From an uncultured Mycoplasmatota bacterium (GTDB lineage: Bacteria > Bacillota_I > Bacilli_A > RF39 > UBA660), in NCBI GenBank assembly GCA_947056845.1, contig CAMSCJ010000003.1:46038-110037 (forward strand): a DNA stretch of 64,000 bases. Reading direction: 5' to 3'. Of the stretch, positions 45,196 through 54,911 are shown in pieces. Every line of letters begins with the position of its first letter. The first letter of the stretch is position 1. The notes below the pieces were generated by a model, which had not been told where the DNA came from, did not search any database, and worked only from the letters and a program-made list of their open reading frames with translations. The translations under genes were made by a program, and so were the position numbers.

Positions 45196-45223
45196 ATTAT
45201 ACATTAAAATTTCTTTTTGTCAA
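45196..45223 (-). promoter_or_regulatory. Promoter of the three-paralogue unit
   Basis: Read leftward, TTGACA (45218-45223), 16 nt, TATAAT (45196-45201): both hexamers are perfect, so this unit should be well expressed in vegetative cells. Confidence 0.75.
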
Positions 45224-45287
45224 ATAGTATAATGTTTATTCTAAATTATCAATATATGTGGTATACTTATAGTAGTAGGTGAGAAAA

Positions 45288-46370
45288 ATGAAAGTAATTG
45301 TAAGTGCTGGCGGAACAGGTGGACATATTTATCCTGCCTTAGCTATTATTAATCGTATAAAAAAAATGGAACCTGATAGTTCAATTCTTTATATTGGTAC
45401 CCATAATAGAATGGAAAAAGATATTGTTCCTGCTAACAATATACCATTTAAAAGTATTGAAATATATGGCTTTCAAGGTAAAAATCCTTTTAAAAATATT
45501 AAGACTGTTAAAAGTTTTATAAGTAGTTATAAAAAATGTAAAGAGATAATAAAAAAGTTTAATCCTGATATTGTAATTGGCGTGGGTGGCTATGTAACAG
45601 GTCCTGTTGTTTATGCTGCTCAAAAATTAGGTTATAAAACATTTATCCATGAACAAAATAGTTTGCCAGGTAAATGTAATAAATTTTTAAGTAAAGGCTG
45701 TACAAAAATAGGTGTATCATTTAAATCGACTTTAACAGCTTTTCCAAGCGATAAGGCCATTTTTACAGGTAATCCTTGTAGTGAAAATGCGATAAATAGT
45801 ACTCCTGCTAAAAAGGAAGAATTTGGTTTAACTGAGGATAAAAAGTTAGTATATATTGTTATGGGTTCTCTTGGTGCTTCTAAAATGACAGAATTTTTAG
45901 TTAAATCTATTTATATGTTTAATGATAAACCTTATGAAGTTTTATTTATAACAGGAAAAGCTTCTTATGATATTGTTAAGAATAATGAGTTTCCTAAAAA
46001 TGTCAAAGTGGTTCCTTATATTGATAATCAAACACGTATTTTAAAAAGAGCTGATTTAGTGGTTAGTCGTTGTGGAGCTTCAACTTTAAGTGAAATAATT
46101 GCCTTAGGTATACCTTCTATTTTAGTACCAAGCCCGTATGTCGCTAATAATCATCAGTATAAAAATGCTTTAGATTTAACAGATAGAAATGCAGCTGTTT
46201 TATTAGAAGAAAAAAATTTAAAGGGAGATATTTTGGTTAGAACGATTGATGAGTTAATTAATGATTCAAAAAAATTAGCTGATATGAAGAATAATTTAAA
46301 AGAATTATATATACCAAATAGTGCTGGCAAAATATATAACATTTTAAAAGAAATGGTAGATAGGAAGTAA
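45288..46370 (+). CDS. murG: Lipid II synthase MurG
   Basis: A 360-aa GT28 enzyme that adds GlcNAc to lipid I to make lipid II on the inner membrane face. The N-terminal GGTGGHIYPA loop, IGVGGYVTGPV, HEQNSLPGKCN and the C-terminal donor site SRCGASTLSEIIALGIPSIL are complete. ATG 45288 follows AGGTGAG; a GTG at 45279 lies inside that site and is rejected. A TG-extended -10 TATACT (45262-45267) is upstream. murB begins one nt after the stop. Confidence 0.95.
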   Translation: MKVIVSAGGTGGHIYPALAIINRIKKMEPDSSILYIGTHNRMEKDIVPANNIPFKSIEIYGFQGKNPFKNIKTVKSFISSYKKCKEIIKKFNPDIVIGVGGYVTGPVVYAAQKLGYKTFIHEQNSLPGKCNKFLSKGCTKIGVSFKSTLTAFPSDKAIFTGNPCSENAINSTPAKKEEFGLTEDKKLVYIVMGSLGASKMTEFLVKSIYMFNDKPYEVLFITGKASYDIVKNNEFPKNVKVVPYIDNQTRILKRADLVVSRCGASTLSEIIALGIPSILVPSPYVANNHQYKNALDLTDRNAAVLLEEKNLKGDILVRTIDELINDSKKLADMKNNLKELYIPNSAGKIYNILKEMVDRK

Positions 46371-46371
46371 T

Positions 46372-47265
46372 ATGAAAGAGCAATTAAAAAATTTAAATTG
46401 TGGTGAAATAATTTTTGATGTTTCTTTAAAAAAGTATAATACTTATAATATAGGAGGCATGGCTTTAGCTTTAATAATGCCTAATAATATTGATGATTTA
46501 AAAACAATTATTTCTTTTGCTAAAGAGAAAAATTTACGCATTAAAATAATTGGTAATGGTTCTAATTTGGTTTTTTCTGATAAATATTATGAAATGCTTT
46601 TAATAAATTTAAAAAATTTTAATAATATTGAAATTAATGAAAATATAATTAAAGCAGGTAGTGGTGTTAATTTAATGAAACTTGCTTATAAAGTTTCAAA
46701 ATTAGGTTTGACTGGTTTAGAGTTTGCAACAGGAATTCCTGCAACTGTTGGTGGAGCTATTTACATGAATGCTGGGGCTTATAATAATGATATGAGTAAT
46801 GTTTTATTAAGCGCAACAATTTTAACTGATGATTTGGAAATAATCGAATTTACGAATTCTGATTTTAATTTTTCGTATCGTTATTCTAATTTACAAGATA
46901 AAACCAATTATATTTGTTTAGATGCTACTTTTAAATTAGAGTATGGAAATAGGGAAGAAATTCTAACTTTAATTGAGGATAGAAAAAATCGCCGAATTAA
47001 TAGTCAACCACTAGAATATCCTAGTGCTGGTAGTGTATTTAGAAATCCTAGTAGTGATATTTATGCCGGAAAATTAATTGAAGATTTAGGCTTAAAGGGG
47101 AAAAAAATAGGTGGGGCCATGATAAGTGATAAGCACGCTAATTTTATTATTAATTATGATAATGCTAGTGGAGATGATATTAAAAAACTAATCATTGAAA
47201 CCAAAATGCAAGTTTATGAAAAATACGGTATTGATTTAAAAATAGAGCAAGAATTTGTTGAATAA
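46372..47265 (+). CDS. murB: UDP-N-acetylenolpyruvoylglucosamine reductase
   Basis: A 297-aa FAD enzyme reducing UDP-GlcNAc-enolpyruvate to UDP-MurNAc. FAD-binding blocks GNGSNLVFSD and TGIPATVGGAIYMNAGAY, and the active-site Ser in YPSAGSVFRNP, are clear; the short form without the extra loop is that of Bacillus-type (type II) MurB. It forms an operon with murG, as in many Firmicutes where murG, murB and divIB adjoin. A terminator follows. Confidence 0.95.
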   Translation: MKEQLKNLNCGEIIFDVSLKKYNTYNIGGMALALIMPNNIDDLKTIISFAKEKNLRIKIIGNGSNLVFSDKYYEMLLINLKNFNNIEINENIIKAGSGVNLMKLAYKVSKLGLTGLEFATGIPATVGGAIYMNAGAYNNDMSNVLLSATILTDDLEIIEFTNSDFNFSYRYSNLQDKTNYICLDATFKLEYGNREEILTLIEDRKNRRINSQPLEYPSAGSVFRNPSSDIYAGKLIEDLGLKGKKIGGAMISDKHANFIINYDNASGDDIKKLIIETKMQVYEKYGIDLKIEQEFVE

Positions 47266-47269
47266 GACT

Positions 47270-47296
47270 AAAAGTAATCATTTGATTGCTTTTTTT
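47270..47296 (+). terminator. Terminator after murB
   Basis: AAAGTAATCA paired with TGATTGCTTT (one G-U pair), followed by T residues. Confidence 0.7.
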
Positions 47297-47378
47297 GTAA
47301 ATATTTTTTAACGTTATACTTTTCAAATTTAGTTATTTATTCATTATAATAATCGCATATAAAAAAGAGGTTGATTTT

Positions 47379-50300
47379 ATGATTATTAATTATGATGAAT
47401 ATATAAAAATAGTACCAAAAGAAACAGCAGAATTTGTGAATTTAGTTTTAAAGCTTTTTGATAAATATATATGTAAAGAGTACGCAATATTGGTTAAAGA
47501 TGGTAATGAAGAAACAGTTACGATTGAACATTTGGAGACCAAAATATTCGCGATTCTGTTAGGTGTTAAATATTATCAAAATTTGAATGATTCAACAAGA
47601 ATTATATTAGATAGTTGTGGATTAAAAGAAGAATTTATTAATACTCTTAATATAGAAAAATTAAAAGAAATTGATGTTGATTATAATAATGTCTTTAATA
47701 AAACCGCCAACATTTTTTGTCAATATAAATATTATGAAAATTATATGTATTTGTTGCCGGAAAGAATAATATATAATATTTATTATGCTGAAAAATACTA
47801 TATCAATCAAATAAATTATATATTCGAAAATGATTGGCGAAATATTTTTTCTAATCAATATAGTAAATTGGCAATTGATATTGAAGAAAATCAAAAAAAT
47901 ATGCTTGAAAAAGAAGTTTATAAAGATCTACCTTATGATTTAATAAATTATTTGGAAAAAGTTGCCTCATGGTTTGGCTGGTTTAGTAGCAATTCTAAAT
48001 CTGAATATAATAGTGAAGTAATTGAGACATTTGATGATATAGCTTTGGTATCACTAATATTTGCGATTTACGATATTGATAATAAAATAACTCAGTTTTT
48101 TGCCAATTTAGGTATTAATGAAAGTAGAGTTCGTTCATTTTTTGTTAAAGGAAAAACAGGCAGTCCTAGTCTACCACCTTCTTGTGCAGCCATAATTCGT
48201 CAATTTTTAAATAAATATATAAATGATGGAGTTAATAAAGAAAAAGAAAGAAAAAATTTAACGATTGAAAATATCATAAATAATATTTTTGATCGTGATT
48301 TTACGAATAGCTTAGTTTTAGAAAAACTTCTTTATAAATATAAAGTATCCATAAATGACTTTTCAGATTTTGAAAATAAATTAATAAGTTTTGAAAAAAA
48401 TGATGAAATACTTAAAAGACAAAAAGATATAAAAAATTTTTATGGTGAAATTAATAGGGAGGTTATTGATTTTACTGAATTTGTTTCAAGGGCCCATAAA
48501 GTGCTTAAAGGTTATTTTGCTAATAATCAAATAAATCAAAAATATGTTAGGAATGAAACTGATATTACATTTTTAGCATTATTTATTAGTAGTTATTTTA
48601 TTCCTAATGATTTTATAAATTATTTTAAAGATAATGGTATTACTAAAGAAAAGTTAATGAATAAGTTAAATATTAATATTACAAAAGACGATATATTAAA
48701 AGTGGAATCTGATATTAGTATTATTATAGATAATTATAAGGATATTATTTTTAAATATACAAGTGATAGAAGAAAAATTAGTATTAATACTGTTTTATAT
48801 GTACTTGGTAACTCAGAAATAACAAATTCTTGTATTTTAATGCTTGCTAGGGATATTAATCCAAATTTAAGGTTAACTAATAATTTTATAAATTTAATTA
48901 CTGATTACAATAGAAATCAAGAAAATATTAGAAAATATCAATTAGAACAAAAATTTTTTGGTGATATGAATAAAGAAACTATAAAGTTTATAAAGCATGT
49001 CTCAAAAGTTTATCAAGCGTTAGAAAATTCGACTAAAACAACTCAATTTAGTCGTGATGATTTAATCGAAATAGCTATTTATTATAAAGCTATAAATTAT
49101 AATGATGAAGATTTGCGATTTAAATTTTTAGGTACTTTAAAAAATAAGCAACTAACGGATATATTAGGGATAAATTATTCCTCAGATTATGAAGAAAGTA
49201 TTGATATTATTTATAATTATTTTGGTAAATATATTTTTGGTGGTAAAAATAAAGATAAAAAGAGATATGAAATAACGATTAAAGATATTTATACCAATAT
49301 ATTTAATAAAGATATGAATAATAGTTTAGCTTTATATAAATTTTTAGATGATATTGATTTTTGTTATGAAAAGTTTAATAGTTTTGATGAAAGTTTTGCT
49401 CAATTTGAGAAAGATGAGCATATTATTAAAGTTAAAAATTGTTTTAATTATAGTAATTGTGGTCATTATTTTGATAACTTGTCTAAAATATACAATCATT
49501 TATGTAGTATATCTAATGATGAAAATTTTATTTATGACATTAATAAAGATATAGATTATATTAAGGATGCCTCACGACTTTTAGCTTTTTTATTAGAGAG
49601 TAATAATGAAGAACTTGATAAATATTTATCTTTATTAAATAAAAGAGGAATAAATATTGATAATTATTTGAAATATATTAATATTAGTTTAGAGGATTTT
49701 AACAATTATCAAAATAAGAAAATAGATTATTTAACAATTTATGAAAATTTCAAAGAATATAAGGAATTAAGTGATCATCGTAATTGTACTTCGGATTTAG
49801 TTAATTATCTATTTATAAATAAGGAAAATAATAAATATCGTTATGAAAATTTTATTAAATATTTATCTGAATCACCAGAGATTGTTTCAAGAGAAATGGG
49901 AAGTGGGGAAGAAGTTATTATTCCACTTACGCAAGATGAACAATTAAATTATTTGACAACCATGCCCGTTAGTAAGTTAGAGTATAATTTAAATTCTATT
50001 TCAAAATTTGGTCAGGAATTAGCTGATCATTCAATTATTATTGCTAATGAATTTGTCAATATCGCAATTCAAGATAATGGAAATAATCGTGTTTTAGATA
50101 TTAAAGAAGAGATTAGTAAATTAATGAAGAAACCAAGTATTTTTTCAAGAAAAATACCTGTTAGTGAGAAAATTGCGCATAATAAAGAAATTTTAGATAA
50201 TTTAACAGAGATATTAAAAGAAAATGAAACACGAATGATTGAAGTAATTGAACATTTTACTTATTTAAAGAAATTGATAGCCGTTTATGTTTATCGTTTA

Positions 50301-50822
50301 AATAATTATATTGAAGAATTAAACCATAATCTTAAAAATTTTGAAAATACCGAAAATAATAAATGTCAAAATCTCTTTGAAGCTTTAGATAGTAATACCA
50401 TAAAACAAACTTTAAGTGCTAAATTAGTTGATTATCAAACTTCTTTAAATATTAGTCTTCAACAATATAATAAAATAAATTTAATATTAAATAATTACTT
50501 ATTAAATTTAAGTAAAACATCAACAGCTAGAAATACCACTATTCCTAATTTATACATTGAATTATCGATTAGAGATAGTATTTTATTAGAACAAGATAGT
50601 ATTTCTGATTTAAATGATATTAATAATTTACTTAGTAATATTGTTAAAGCTAATAATGATCTATTAGATAGTAATACTTTTAAGGTAGGAAAGAATAATC
50701 GAAATGATTTTGCAAATAAAAGTTTGAGTGAATCAATTAGTGAGGTTTTAAAAGCTGAACATTTATTAGAACAAAGAGATACTTATGAAATAGGTGATAA
50801 TAAACCTTATGTCAAAAAATAA
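47379..50822 (+). CDS. 1147-aa repeat protein with TelA-like C-terminal region
   Basis: A very large soluble protein inserted between murB and divIB. Residues about 40-860 contain three or more degenerate units of roughly 170 aa, marked by NIFDRDFTNSLVLEKLL, VLGNSEITNSCILMLA and NIFNKDMNNSLALYKFL, each in a helical setting that recalls ClpN-type repeats. Residues about 925-1110 resemble TelA (toxic anion resistance family): long paired helices, then NSNTIKQTLSAKL-like, NLILNNYLLNLSKT and TTIPNLYIELSI segments matching the family's LIQNN...TIPLWKNQI. No membrane segment. The TelA match is by eye. A role near cell-wall or division work is suggested only by place. The ATG follows AAAGAGGTTG; a terminator overlaps the stop. 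Confidence 0.55.
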   Translation: MIINYDEYIKIVPKETAEFVNLVLKLFDKYICKEYAILVKDGNEETVTIEHLETKIFAILLGVKYYQNLNDSTRIILDSCGLKEEFINTLNIEKLKEIDVDYNNVFNKTANIFCQYKYYENYMYLLPERIIYNIYYAEKYYINQINYIFENDWRNIFSNQYSKLAIDIEENQKNMLEKEVYKDLPYDLINYLEKVASWFGWFSSNSKSEYNSEVIETFDDIALVSLIFAIYDIDNKITQFFANLGINESRVRSFFVKGKTGSPSLPPSCAAIIRQFLNKYINDGVNKEKERKNLTIENIINNIFDRDFTNSLVLEKLLYKYKVSINDFSDFENKLISFEKNDEILKRQKDIKNFYGEINREVIDFTEFVSRAHKVLKGYFANNQINQKYVRNETDITFLALFISSYFIPNDFINYFKDNGITKEKLMNKLNINITKDDILKVESDISIIIDNYKDIIFKYTSDRRKISINTVLYVLGNSEITNSCILMLARDINPNLRLTNNFINLITDYNRNQENIRKYQLEQKFFGDMNKETIKFIKHVSKVYQALENSTKTTQFSRDDLIEIAIYYKAINYNDEDLRFKFLGTLKNKQLTDILGINYSSDYEESIDIIYNYFGKYIFGGKNKDKKRYEITIKDIYTNIFNKDMNNSLALYKFLDDIDFCYEKFNSFDESFAQFEKDEHIIKVKNCFNYSNCGHYFDNLSKIYNHLCSISNDENFIYDINKDIDYIKDASRLLAFLLESNNEELDKYLSLLNKRGINIDNYLKYINISLEDFNNYQNKKIDYLTIYENFKEYKELSDHRNCTSDLVNYLFINKENNKYRYENFIKYLSESPEIVSREMGSGEEVIIPLTQDEQLNYLTTMPVSKLEYNLNSISKFGQELADHSIIIANEFVNIAIQDNGNNRVLDIKEEISKLMKKPSIFSRKIPVSEKIAHNKEILDNLTEILKENETRMIEVIEHFTYLKKLIAVYVYRLNNYIEELNHNLKNFENTENNKCQNLFEALDSNTIKQTLSAKLVDYQTSLNISLQQYNKINLILNNYLLNLSKTSTARNTTIPNLYIELSIRDSILLEQDSISDLNDINNLLSNIVKANNDLLDSNTFKVGKNNRNDFANKSLSESISEVLKAEHLLEQRDTYEIGDNKPYVKK

Positions 50823-50838
50823 CCATAGGTTATTTTTT
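50814..50838 (+). terminator. Terminator overlapping the stop of the 1147-aa gene
   Basis: AAAAAATAACC pairs with GGTTATTTTTT around a 3-nt loop. Confidence 0.75.
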
Positions 50839-50933
50839 TTATAATTAAATCTTTAAATTATAAATTTATATCAAAAATAGTGCCTAAAAGTTATTTTTAT
50901 GATAAACTTATATAAGATACTAGGAGTGGTGAT

Positions 50934-51632
50934 ATGAAGCCCAAAAAAGTAAAAAAAACAAAACTTAAGAAAAAAATTCGAATTAAATATTCACGTGTAT
51001 TCATTCTTTTATTAATTTTGCTAACTTTTATATTAGGAATAATTTTTATAATTAATTTAAAAATTACTAATATAATTGTAATTGGAGATTATGACATTCT
51101 TAAAGAACAAGAAATTATCGACATTGCCTCTATTTCAAATTATCCTAAAACATTGGCCTTTTCAAGTTCGAAGATTCGAAAAAATTTAGAAGAAAATATA
51201 TATATTAAGAGTGCAAAAGTTACAAAAAAGTATTTAACACAAGTGTATATTACTGTTGAAGAGAATTATCCTTTATTCTTTTATAAAACAGATAATAAAA
51301 CGGTTTTATTAGATGGTTCTAAAGTTGAAAAAATATTTGATGTACCAACTGTTATAAATTATATTCCTAATCTTAAGTATCAAAGTTTTGTTGAAAAAAT
51401 GGGTTTATTAGATAATAATATTTTAGAACGTATTTCTGAAATTAAATATGATCCTAGTGATTATGATGATGAGAGATTTTTATTATATATGAAAGATGGT
51501 AATTATGTTTATATTAATTTATATAAATTTTCTAATTTAAATAAATATATTGAGATTATTAAAAATTTTGGAAATAAAAAGGGAATTGTTTATTTAGATT
51601 CTGGAAATTATTTTGAAATTATAGAAAAATAG
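50934..51632 (+). CDS. divIB: Cell division protein DivIB/FtsQ
   Basis: A 232-aa bitopic protein. A Lys/Arg-rich cytoplasmic start (1-22) and one membrane segment (about 23-45) are followed by a POTRA-like domain (ITNIIVIGDYDILKEQEIIDIA, IRKNLEENIYIKSAKVTKKYL, VYITVEENYPLFFY) and a beta domain, the layout of FtsQ/DivIB, which links divisome assembly to septal wall synthesis. Position between murB and ftsA supports it. The ATG follows AGGAGTGGTG. A terminator overlaps its stop. Confidence 0.85.
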   Translation: MKPKKVKKTKLKKKIRIKYSRVFILLLILLTFILGIIFIINLKITNIIVIGDYDILKEQEIIDIASISNYPKTLAFSSSKIRKNLEENIYIKSAKVTKKYLTQVYITVEENYPLFFYKTDNKTVLLDGSKVEKIFDVPTVINYIPNLKYQSFVEKMGLLDNNILERISEIKYDPSDYDDERFLLYMKDGNYVYINLYKFSNLNKYIEIIKNFGNKKGIVYLDSGNYFEIIEK

Positions 51633-51655
51633 TTCTTTTTAGAACTTTTTTAATT
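51631..51655 (+). terminator. Terminator after divIB
   Basis: AGTTCT pairs with AGAACT over a TTTT loop, followed by T residues; overlaps the stop codon. Confidence 0.65.
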
Positions 51656-51718
51656 TTTTTCTTTTACTTTTTTTAAAATATATAGTATAATTGATTTTAG
51701 ATTATAGGAGATGATATT

Positions 51719-52966
51719 GTGAAACATATTTACACTAGTGTTGATATTGGTTCTGATACAATCAAAGTAGTCGTATGTGAGTTGCTTAAGAACAAATTGA
51801 ATTTACTAGCGGCATCTTCTGTTAAATCTAGAGGAATAAAGAAGGGTTTAATATCTAACTTTGAGGAGGCTCAGTCTTCTTTAAGGTTAGCCATATCTAA
51901 AATAGAGGATATGTTAGGGGCTAAAATAGCTCATACAATAGTCTCTGTACCATCATATTTTGCTGATTATTCGATGATTAAAGGCTCAATTAACATTTTG
52001 GCTGATGATCGCATTATAGTTGGTAAAGATGTTGATAAAGTTATAGAGAGCGCTATTGCAAGTCATGATTTATCAGGTAAATCAATTATCACAACAGTTC
52101 CAATTGACTTTTCTGTTGATGGTGATGACAGAATATTAGATCCTAAGGGGTTAAATGGCGAGATATTATCTATGAGGGGGATTATGGTTACGACACCTAA
52201 GAAGAATTTGTATTCTGTTTTAAATTTGTTTGATAGTTTAGGAATAGAAGTTGACGATGTTTCTATTAATGGAATTGGCGACTACTATTCCTTAAAAAGT
52301 GACAGTATGGATGCCTTAGTTGGCTCAATTATCAATGTTGGTTCTGAGACAACAACAATTTCTCTATTTAATAAGGGAGTTATTGTAAAAAGTTCTATTT
52401 TACAAAATGGAGGTAAAAATATAGATAATGATTTAGCTTATATCTATAAAATACCTTTAGATGACGCTTGTGAAATGAAGGAAAAGTTTACATTAGCTCA
52501 TAAAAAAAATGCTAGTGTTAATGATGTTTGCATGGTCACAACTACTTCAGGAAAAACAAGGAAAGTTAATCAGTATGAGGCTTCAGAAGTGGTAATGGCA
52601 AGACTAGAACAAATTTTAAATTCTGCTAAAAAGGAAATATCTACTTTGACTAATCGAAAATTAGATTATATAATATTAACTGGTGGAACTAGTCAGATGA
52701 CACATTTCAATTACATTGTTGATGAGGTGTTTGGTAAAAATGCAACTGTTGGTAGTATAAAGTTAATTGGCGTTAGAAATAATAAATATTCTTCTGCTAT
52801 TGGCAATATTCTTTATTTTGTTAGCAGGCTAAGGTTGAATGGAAGTAGTTATACAATGTTTAAAAAAAATGAAATTGAAGAATTAGGTTCTAATCGTAAT
52901 AGTGTTACTAGTAATTCAAATGACTCAATGTTAAGTAAGGTTTTTGGATACTTTTTTGGTGAATAA
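51719..52966 (+). CDS. ftsA: Cell division protein FtsA
   Basis: A 415-aa actin-like ATPase that anchors FtsZ to the membrane. The phosphate loop VDIGSDTIKVVV, the 1C-domain region SVPSYFADY, INVGSETTTISLF and LTGGTSQMTHF are typical, and the C-terminal MLSKVFGYFFGE is an amphipathic membrane-binding helix. Translation starts at GTG 51719 after AGGAGATGAT. ftsZ follows 12 nt later, the universal ftsAZ pair. Confidence 0.95.
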   Translation: MKHIYTSVDIGSDTIKVVVCELLKNKLNLLAASSVKSRGIKKGLISNFEEAQSSLRLAISKIEDMLGAKIAHTIVSVPSYFADYSMIKGSINILADDRIIVGKDVDKVIESAIASHDLSGKSIITTVPIDFSVDGDDRILDPKGLNGEILSMRGIMVTTPKKNLYSVLNLFDSLGIEVDDVSINGIGDYYSLKSDSMDALVGSIINVGSETTTISLFNKGVIVKSSILQNGGKNIDNDLAYIYKIPLDDACEMKEKFTLAHKKNASVNDVCMVTTTSGKTRKVNQYEASEVVMARLEQILNSAKKEISTLTNRKLDYIILTGGTSQMTHFNYIVDEVFGKNATVGSIKLIGVRNNKYSSAIGNILYFVSRLRLNGSSYTMFKKNEIEELGSNRNSVTSNSNDSMLSKVFGYFFGE

Positions 52967-52978
52967 GGGAGGAAATTT

Positions 52979-54046
52979 ATGTTTGGGTTAGAAATAGATC
53001 AAATTGCCAAGATAAAGGTTATTGGTGTTGGTGGTGGCGGTGGTAATGCTGTAAACCGTATGATTGAATCAGGAATAAAGGGTGTTGATTTTATTGTTGC
53101 AAATACTGATTTGCAAGTTTTGAATGCATCTAAAGCACCTCTTAAAATACAAATTGGTGCTGAACTAACTGGTGGAAGAGGTGCAGGATCAAAACCTGAC
53201 ATTGGTAGAGAGGCTGCTTTAGAATCAAGATCAGAAATTGAAGCTGCTTTAGAAGGCGCTGATATGGTTTTTGTTACTTGTGGTATGGGCGGTGGAACAG
53301 GAACCGGTGCTGCCCCTATAGTTGCTAGTATAGCGCAAGAATTAGGCGCTCTTACGGTTGGAATTGTTACAAAACCATTTTCTTTTGAGGGAAAGAAGAG
53401 GATGGATCAAGCAATTGTTGGGCTTGATGAATTAAAAAAACATGTTGACACATTAATCGTTATACCAAATGATCGCTTAAGAGAGATAATTGATAAGTCA
53501 ACTCCACTTTTAGCTTCATTTAAAGAAGTTGATAACATTTTAATGCGTGGTGTTCAATCTATTTCTGATTTAATTGCGGTTGCTGGTCTTATTAATCTTG
53601 ATTTTGCTGATGTTAAATCCGTTATGGAAAAAAGAGGTAATGCTTTGATTGGAATTGGTATAGGAGCTGGAGAGAATCGTGCTACTGAGGCTGCAAAGCA
53701 AGCTGTATCTAGTCCATTACTTGAAACTAGTATTAGTGGAGCAACTGACGCTATTATTAATGTAACTGGTGGCGAGAACTTAACTTTATTTGAGGTTGAG
53801 GAGGCAGCAGAGGTAATCAGAACTTCAGCTAATACGGATATTAATACTATTTTTGGAGCGGTTATTAATGAAAATTTAAATGATGAAATCATTGTTACAG
53901 TTATTGCAACTGGTTTCGAGGATGCCGATAAAGCTAAAGTAGCGGCTACGGCTAAAAGAGAAACTGTTTCAACTAATATAGTTAGTGATGATGACGATGA
54001 TGATGATAGTGATTTACCACCATTCTTAAGAAAAAGAGGATTTTAA
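52979..54046 (+). CDS. ftsZ: Cell division GTPase FtsZ
   Basis: A 355-aa tubulin-like GTPase forming the Z ring. The GTP-binding [13 protein letters not shown], the N-terminal [13 protein letters not shown], the T7 loop [11 protein letters not shown] and the C-terminal peptide [10 protein letters not shown], which binds FtsA, are present. The linker before that peptide is short and carries a run of seven Asp, giving a compact protein. It follows ftsA by 12 nt and ends at a terminator. Confidence 0.97.
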   Translation: MFGLEIDQIAKIKVIGVGGGGGNAVNRMIESGIKGVDFIVANTDLQVLNASKAPLKIQIGAELTGGRGAGSKPDIGREAALESRSEIEAALEGADMVFVTCGMGGGTGTGAAPIVASIAQELGALTVGIVTKPFSFEGKKRMDQAIVGLDELKKHVDTLIVIPNDRLREIIDKSTPLLASFKEVDNILMRGVQSISDLIAVAGLINLDFADVKSVMEKRGNALIGIGIGAGENRATEAAKQAVSSPLLETSISGATDAIINVTGGENLTLFEVEEAAEVIRTSANTDINTIFGAVINENLNDEIIVTVIATGFEDADKAKVAATAKRETVSTNIVSDDDDDDDSDLPPFLRKRGF

Positions 54047-54068
54047 AAAAATTTAATATTTTTCCAAT

Positions 54069-54098
54069 AAAACGACATAATTTATTATGCCGTTTTTT
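54069..54098 (+). terminator. Terminator after ftsZ
   Basis: AACG-A-CATAAT pairs with ATTATG-C-CGTT (one mismatch), followed by T residues. Confidence 0.75.
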
Positions 54099-54119
54099 TA
54101 TAATATATTTGGTGATGAC

Positions 54120-54911
54120 ATGAAAATATATGTTGATTTTGTTTTATTTTTGAATTTTATGATTGATCTATTATTGTTATTAGGGGTTTCAATTATTTTA
54201 AAAAGAAATGTTGGTATTAACCGTATTATTTTAGGGGCATTTTTTGGTAGTTTATCAATTTTATTCTTGTTTTTTAATATTGATAATTTTTTACTTATGA
54301 TATTTAAAATTTTAATAAGTATTCTGATGGTAGTTATCGCTTTTGGTTTTAAAAATATAAAATATTTATTCAAAAATTTTATTTTTTTATATTTATTGGG
54401 AATAGTTTTAGGTGGTGTATTATATTTTTTTAATATACAATTTTCTTATAAAAAAATTGGTTTAGTTTTTTTTCATAGTGGTATAAGTATCAATATTATA
54501 TTTTTAATTATTGTTTCACCAATTGTTATTTATTTATATGTTAAACAGATAAATTCTTTAAAAAATAATTATTCTAATTATTATAAAATTCGCATAAATT
54601 TAGACAATAAGGAATATAAATTTATAGGTTTCTTGGATACAGGAAATAAGTTAAAAGACCCATATTTTAATCGACCTATTATTTTGATTAATAAAGATAA
54701 ATTATCATTAAAAGACATGAAAAAAATTTATATACCTTATGTTACAATTACAGAAAATGGTTTGTTAGAGTGTATTAATTTAAAGCAAGTATATATTGAT
54801 TCTGTTGGCATAAAAAAGAATGTTTTACTTGGCTTTATAAAAGAGCAAATAAATATTGATGGTGTAGATTGTATTTTACAAACAAGATTATTGGAGGGAA
54901 TAAAATGTTAA
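54120..54911 (+). CDS. spoIIGA: Sigma-E processing peptidase SpoIIGA
   Basis: A 263-aa membrane aspartic protease that activates pro-sigma-E in the mother cell. Five hydrophobic segments fill residues 1-140; the cytoplasmic protease domain carries FLDTGNKLKDP with the single catalytic Asp173-Thr-Gly, which needs dimerisation. ATG 54120 follows GGTGATG; an in-frame ATG at 54087 lies in the preceding terminator and is rejected. sigE overlaps its end by seven nt, as expected for the co-expressed substrate. Confidence 0.92.
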   Translation: MKIYVDFVLFLNFMIDLLLLLGVSIILKRNVGINRIILGAFFGSLSILFLFFNIDNFLLMIFKILISILMVVIAFGFKNIKYLFKNFIFLYLLGIVLGGVLYFFNIQFSYKKIGLVFFHSGISINIIFLIIVSPIVIYLYVKQINSLKNNYSNYYKIRINLDNKEYKFIGFLDTGNKLKDPYFNRPIILINKDKLSLKDMKKIYIPYVTITENGLLECINLKQVYIDSVGIKKNVLLGFIKEQINIDGVDCILQTRLLEGIKC

